A stretch of 64,000 bases of DNA from Terriglobia bacterium (GTDB lineage: Bacteria > Acidobacteriota > Terriglobia > Terriglobales > Acidobacteriaceae), in assembly GCA_020073645.1 (NCBI GenBank), contig JAIQET010000008.1, positions 17,735 to 81,734 on the forward strand. The letters run 5' to 3'. This document shows positions 62,249 through 64,000 of this stretch, piece by piece; the first letter of the stretch is position 1; each line of letters starts with the position of its first letter. The position numbers and the translations under genes were made by a program. Under the pieces are notes generated by a model. The model saw nothing but the letters and a program-made list of their open reading frames with translations. It was not told the DNA's origin and searched no databases.

Positions 62249-62268
62249 GGCGCGCCTGAAGGCGCGCC
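62249..62268. repeat. GGCGCGCC palindrome with TGAA loop
   Basis: Two copies of the self-complementary octamer GGCGCGCC are separated by TGAA and followed by CTTTC. It may be a weak terminator or a dispersed palindrome. Confidence 0.45.
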
Positions 62269-62384
62269 CTTTCAAAACAAGAGGCTCCAAACCTAGCTTC
62301 CAGCAAGGCTTTCCGGCCAGCGGAATCTCTGGACAACCGCCCCAAAATAGTGTAAAAACAACCGAGACGTGAAGGGGTGAGCCG

Positions 62385-62462
62385 ATGGAGTGGACCGTAC
62401 CTCAGTTTGAAGAAGTCGCGTTGAACTGCGAAATTAACTCGTACGCGAGTGCCTCGTTATAA
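62385..62462 (+). CDS. pqqA: PqqA, precursor peptide of pyrroloquinoline quinone
   Basis: A 25-codon gene encodes the PQQ precursor peptide. It begins MEWTVPQFEEVALNCEINSY and ends ASASL. The Glu16 and Tyr20 that PqqE cross-links and from which PQQ is built are exactly in place (E-I-N-S-Y). AAGGGGTG lies five bases before the ATG. It is too short for usual gene-length cut-offs and is easily missed. pqqB follows nine bases after the stop, so the operon starts here; the PqqD and PqqE genes must lie beyond the window. Confidence 0.93.
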   Translation: MEWTVPQFEEVALNCEINSYASASL

Positions 62463-62471
62463 TCTGTAGGA

Positions 62472-63398
62472 ATGCGGATTGAAATCCTGGGCTCGGCCGC
62501 AGGCGGCGGTTTTCCGCAGTGGAACTGTGGCTGCCCCAACTGTTCGGCCGCTCGCGCCGGGACTTTCCCAGGCAAGGCCCGCACCCAAACCCAGGTCGCT
62601 CTCAGCCACGACAGTCAATCCTGGTACCTGTTGAATGCTTCTCCCGATCTGCGCTTGCAGATCGAGACTACTCCGGCATTGCACCCCCGGGCAGGCGGCA
62701 GAAGCTCTCCGATCAAGGGCGTGGTGCTCACTTCCGCTGACATCGATCAGGTTGCCGGCTTGCTCTCGCTGCGGGAGTTGCAGCCGTTCCGGATTTATTG
62801 CACGCCGTCGCTGCGCCGCATCCTGCGCGAGCACAACAGCGTGTTTGCCATGCTGAACCGGGTGCCTAATCAAGTGGTGTGGACGGAGATCAAGCCGGGC
62901 GAAGCCTTTCCTCTGGTTTCGGTGGGCGGCGAAGACTCGGGCTTGTGCTGCGAGCCGTTCTCGTTGGGCAGCCGCTATCCCGCATATATCGGGGATCGCG
63001 CCGCCAGCCTCTCGCCGAATGAAGCCTCGTTGGGATTGTTGCTGTCATCGTCCTCGGGCGGACGATTGGCTTATCTTCCGGCGGTGCCGAAGGTAGACGA
63101 CGTCCTGCTGCGCCATCTGGACAGCGCCGATGTGCTGCTGTTCGACGGCACCTTCTGGAGCGATGATGAGCTGATTCGAGTCCAGGGCCAGGGCGCGACT
63201 GCACGAGAGATGGGGCATATTCCGGTTTCATCACCTGACGGTAGTTTGCGAAAGCTCGCCGCCTTGCGCCGTCCCCGCAAAGTCTTCTTGCATGTAAACA
63301 ACACCAATCCCATGCTGAATGAGTCCAGCGCCGAATACGCGGACGTGCGCGAAGCGGGATGGGAGATCGCCGAGGATGGATGGGGGTTCGAGTTGTGA
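62472..63398 (+). CDS. pqqB: PqqB, PQQ biosynthesis protein (metallo-beta-lactamase fold)
   Basis: The 308-residue protein matches PqqB, proposed to hydroxylate the tyrosine of the processed PqqA fragment. Family marks are MRIEILGSAAGGGFPQWNCG with the zinc-binding CGCPNC, LLNASPDLRLQIE, VVLTSADIDQVAGLLSLREL, DGTFWSDDELI, GHIPVSSPDGS and FLHVNNTNPML. In most PqqB sequences the block reads D-H before the GLL; here it is D-Q, so one metal ligand of the usual motif may be missing. The final codons merge into a heptamer hairpin that begins two bases after the stop, before pqqC. Confidence 0.92.
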   Translation: MRIEILGSAAGGGFPQWNCGCPNCSAARAGTFPGKARTQTQVALSHDSQSWYLLNASPDLRLQIETTPALHPRAGGRSSPIKGVVLTSADIDQVAGLLSLRELQPFRIYCTPSLRRILREHNSVFAMLNRVPNQVVWTEIKPGEAFPLVSVGGEDSGLCCEPFSLGSRYPAYIGDRAASLSPNEASLGLLLSSSSGGRLAYLPAVPKVDDVLLRHLDSADVLLFDGTFWSDDELIRVQGQGATAREMGHIPVSSPDGSLRKLAALRRPRKVFLHVNNTNPMLNESSAEYADVREAGWEIAEDGWGFEL

Positions 63399-63399
63399 T

Positions 63400-63457
63400 C
63401 AGTTGCGAGTTGCGAGCAAGCGGGTGCTCACAACTCGGAACTCGCAACTCGGAACTT
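63400..63457. repeat. Gene-less heptamer hairpin between pqqB and pqqC (unit GAGTTGC)
   Basis: The arms 63400-63417 and 63426-63443 are complementary at 15 of 18 positions with an 8-nt loop; the right array continues to 63457. The end of pqqB (GAGTTG) already matches the unit. It could reduce read-through between pqqB and pqqC. Confidence 0.7.
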
Positions 63458-63470
63458 CTAAGAGTGAATC

Positions 63471-64000
63471 ATGAAAGCTGCGACTGGGACATCGACTGAC
63501 ACAACGCTCCTCTCGCCCGAGGAGTTGCGCGCCCGTCTGCGCCAGGTCGGCGAAGAGCGCTATCACCATCGCCATCCCTTTCACTTGATGATGCACGAGG
63601 GCCAACTCAGCCGCGGGCAACTGCAGGCCTGGGCCTTGAATCGGTACTATTACCAGAGCCGCATCCCTATTAAGGATGCGATCATTCTTTCGCGCAGCGA
63701 CGACGCGGAGTTCCGCCGCGCCTGGCGCAAACGCGTGGTGGATCACGACGGCGACGCCACCCACGAAGGCGGAATCGAACGCTGGATAAAATTGGCGGAA
63801 GCCACTGGCCTCGATCGCGAGCGCGTTATTCGTGGGGCAGAGGTGCTGCCTGCAATCCGTTACGCCGTGGACGCCTATCTCGAGCTGGTAAGAAACCGCA
63901 CTTTTCTGGAAGCGGTGGCATCTTCTCTAACCGAACTATTTTCACGTGATCTGATCGCCCTGCGTATGGACCGTCTGCGCCAGCACTATCCCTGGCTGTC
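63471..64000 (+). CDS. pqqC: PqqC, pyrroloquinoline-quinone synthase (5' part)
   Basis: The first 176 codons of PqqC, the cofactor-free oxidase that closes the rings in the last step of PQQ formation. After a poorly conserved N-terminus (about 15 residues) come LSPEELRARLRQVGEERYHH, HPFHLMMHEGQLSRGQLQAW, ALNRYYYQSRIPIKDAIILS and WRKRVVDHDGD, all strongly conserved in the family. The gene runs off the window with the frame open. It lies 72 bp after pqqB, with a hairpin of heptamers in the gap. Confidence 0.93.
   Translation, partial: MKAATGTSTDTTLLSPEELRARLRQVGEERYHHRHPFHLMMHEGQLSRGQLQAWALNRYYYQSRIPIKDAIILSRSDDAEFRRAWRKRVVDHDGDATHEGGIERWIKLAEATGLDRERVIRGAEVLPAIRYAVDAYLELVRNRTFLEAVASSLTELFSRDLIALRMDRLRQHYPWL

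Larger units (their letters stand above)
61707..62384. other. 678-bp intergenic region with two hairpins
   Basis: Short overlapping frames here have no domain, biased codon use or ribosome site, so I see no gene. The region holds the REP-like element at 62108-62148 and a GGCGCGCC palindrome at 62249-62268, and presumably the pqqA promoter near its right end. Confidence 0.5.

Overview
The window looks like a piece of an Acidobacteriota chromosome (Terriglobia/Koribacter-like). This rests on five very long MacB/FtsX-type permeases of the acidobacterial duplicated permease kind, a BlaI/M56 pair, a choice-of-anchor-D secreted protein, a PQQ operon start, and intergenic gaps full of degenerate 7-bp tandem repeats. 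It is an inference from gene families; there is no rRNA here. Coding density is high, and most long antisense reading frames are shadows of GC-rich genes.

Layout. 1-10.7 kb: housekeeping genes (ahcY, asnA, a TldD/TldE pair, PilZ and LuxR-type regulators, bacterioferritin), plus a small S23-type four-helix-bundle gene sitting between nearly perfect inverted heptamer arrays. 10.8-14.4 kb: tRNA-Ser(GGA) followed by a 3.6-kb island bounded by an exact 23-bp copy of the tRNA 3' end; it carries a flavin-reductase-fold protein, an MddA-like methanethiol methyltransferase and a winged-helix/hydrolase fusion, with only a trace of an integrase. 14.5-20.4 kb (minus strand): M28 peptidase, acetate kinase and phosphoketolase, the last two making up a phosphoketolase-acetate shunt. 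20.8-25.9 kb: trehalose and glycosyl genes, including a membrane sensor-HAMP domain fused to trehalose-6-phosphate synthase, a HAD phosphatase, DUF5752 and a TreT-like glycosyltransferase. 26-32.4 kb: secreted TPR-like protein, radical SAM protein, BlaI and BlaR/M56, and an HtrA protease; BlaI and HtrA share a palindromic operator. 32.5-38.3 kb: a ferredoxin-methyltransferase fusion, an ECF sigma factor, two small membrane proteins and two MFS exporters. 38.3-39.6 kb: secreted beta-propeller.

40.2-60.1 kb is one co-directional efflux locus: membrane-fusion protein, ATPase, five ~810-aa permeases (plus the fossil of a sixth), a second ATPase, a TolC-like channel, and then a sigma-54 activator and its histidine kinase. 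A consensus -24/-12 promoter lies directly before the first gene, so the last two genes probably control the whole locus. 60.2-61.7 kb: a GIY-YIG-like protein and a secreted hypothetical protein. 62.4-64 kb: pqqA (25 codons), pqqB and the start of pqqC.

The least explained signal is the family of 7-bp arrays. They lie in gaps, very often within a few bases of a stop codon, and frequently pair as inverted arms, either as short gene-less hairpins or around a whole small gene. The S23 cassette at 8196-8637 resembles the organisation of 23S rRNA intervening sequences but stands alone, and is the best candidate for an undescribed mobile system here.
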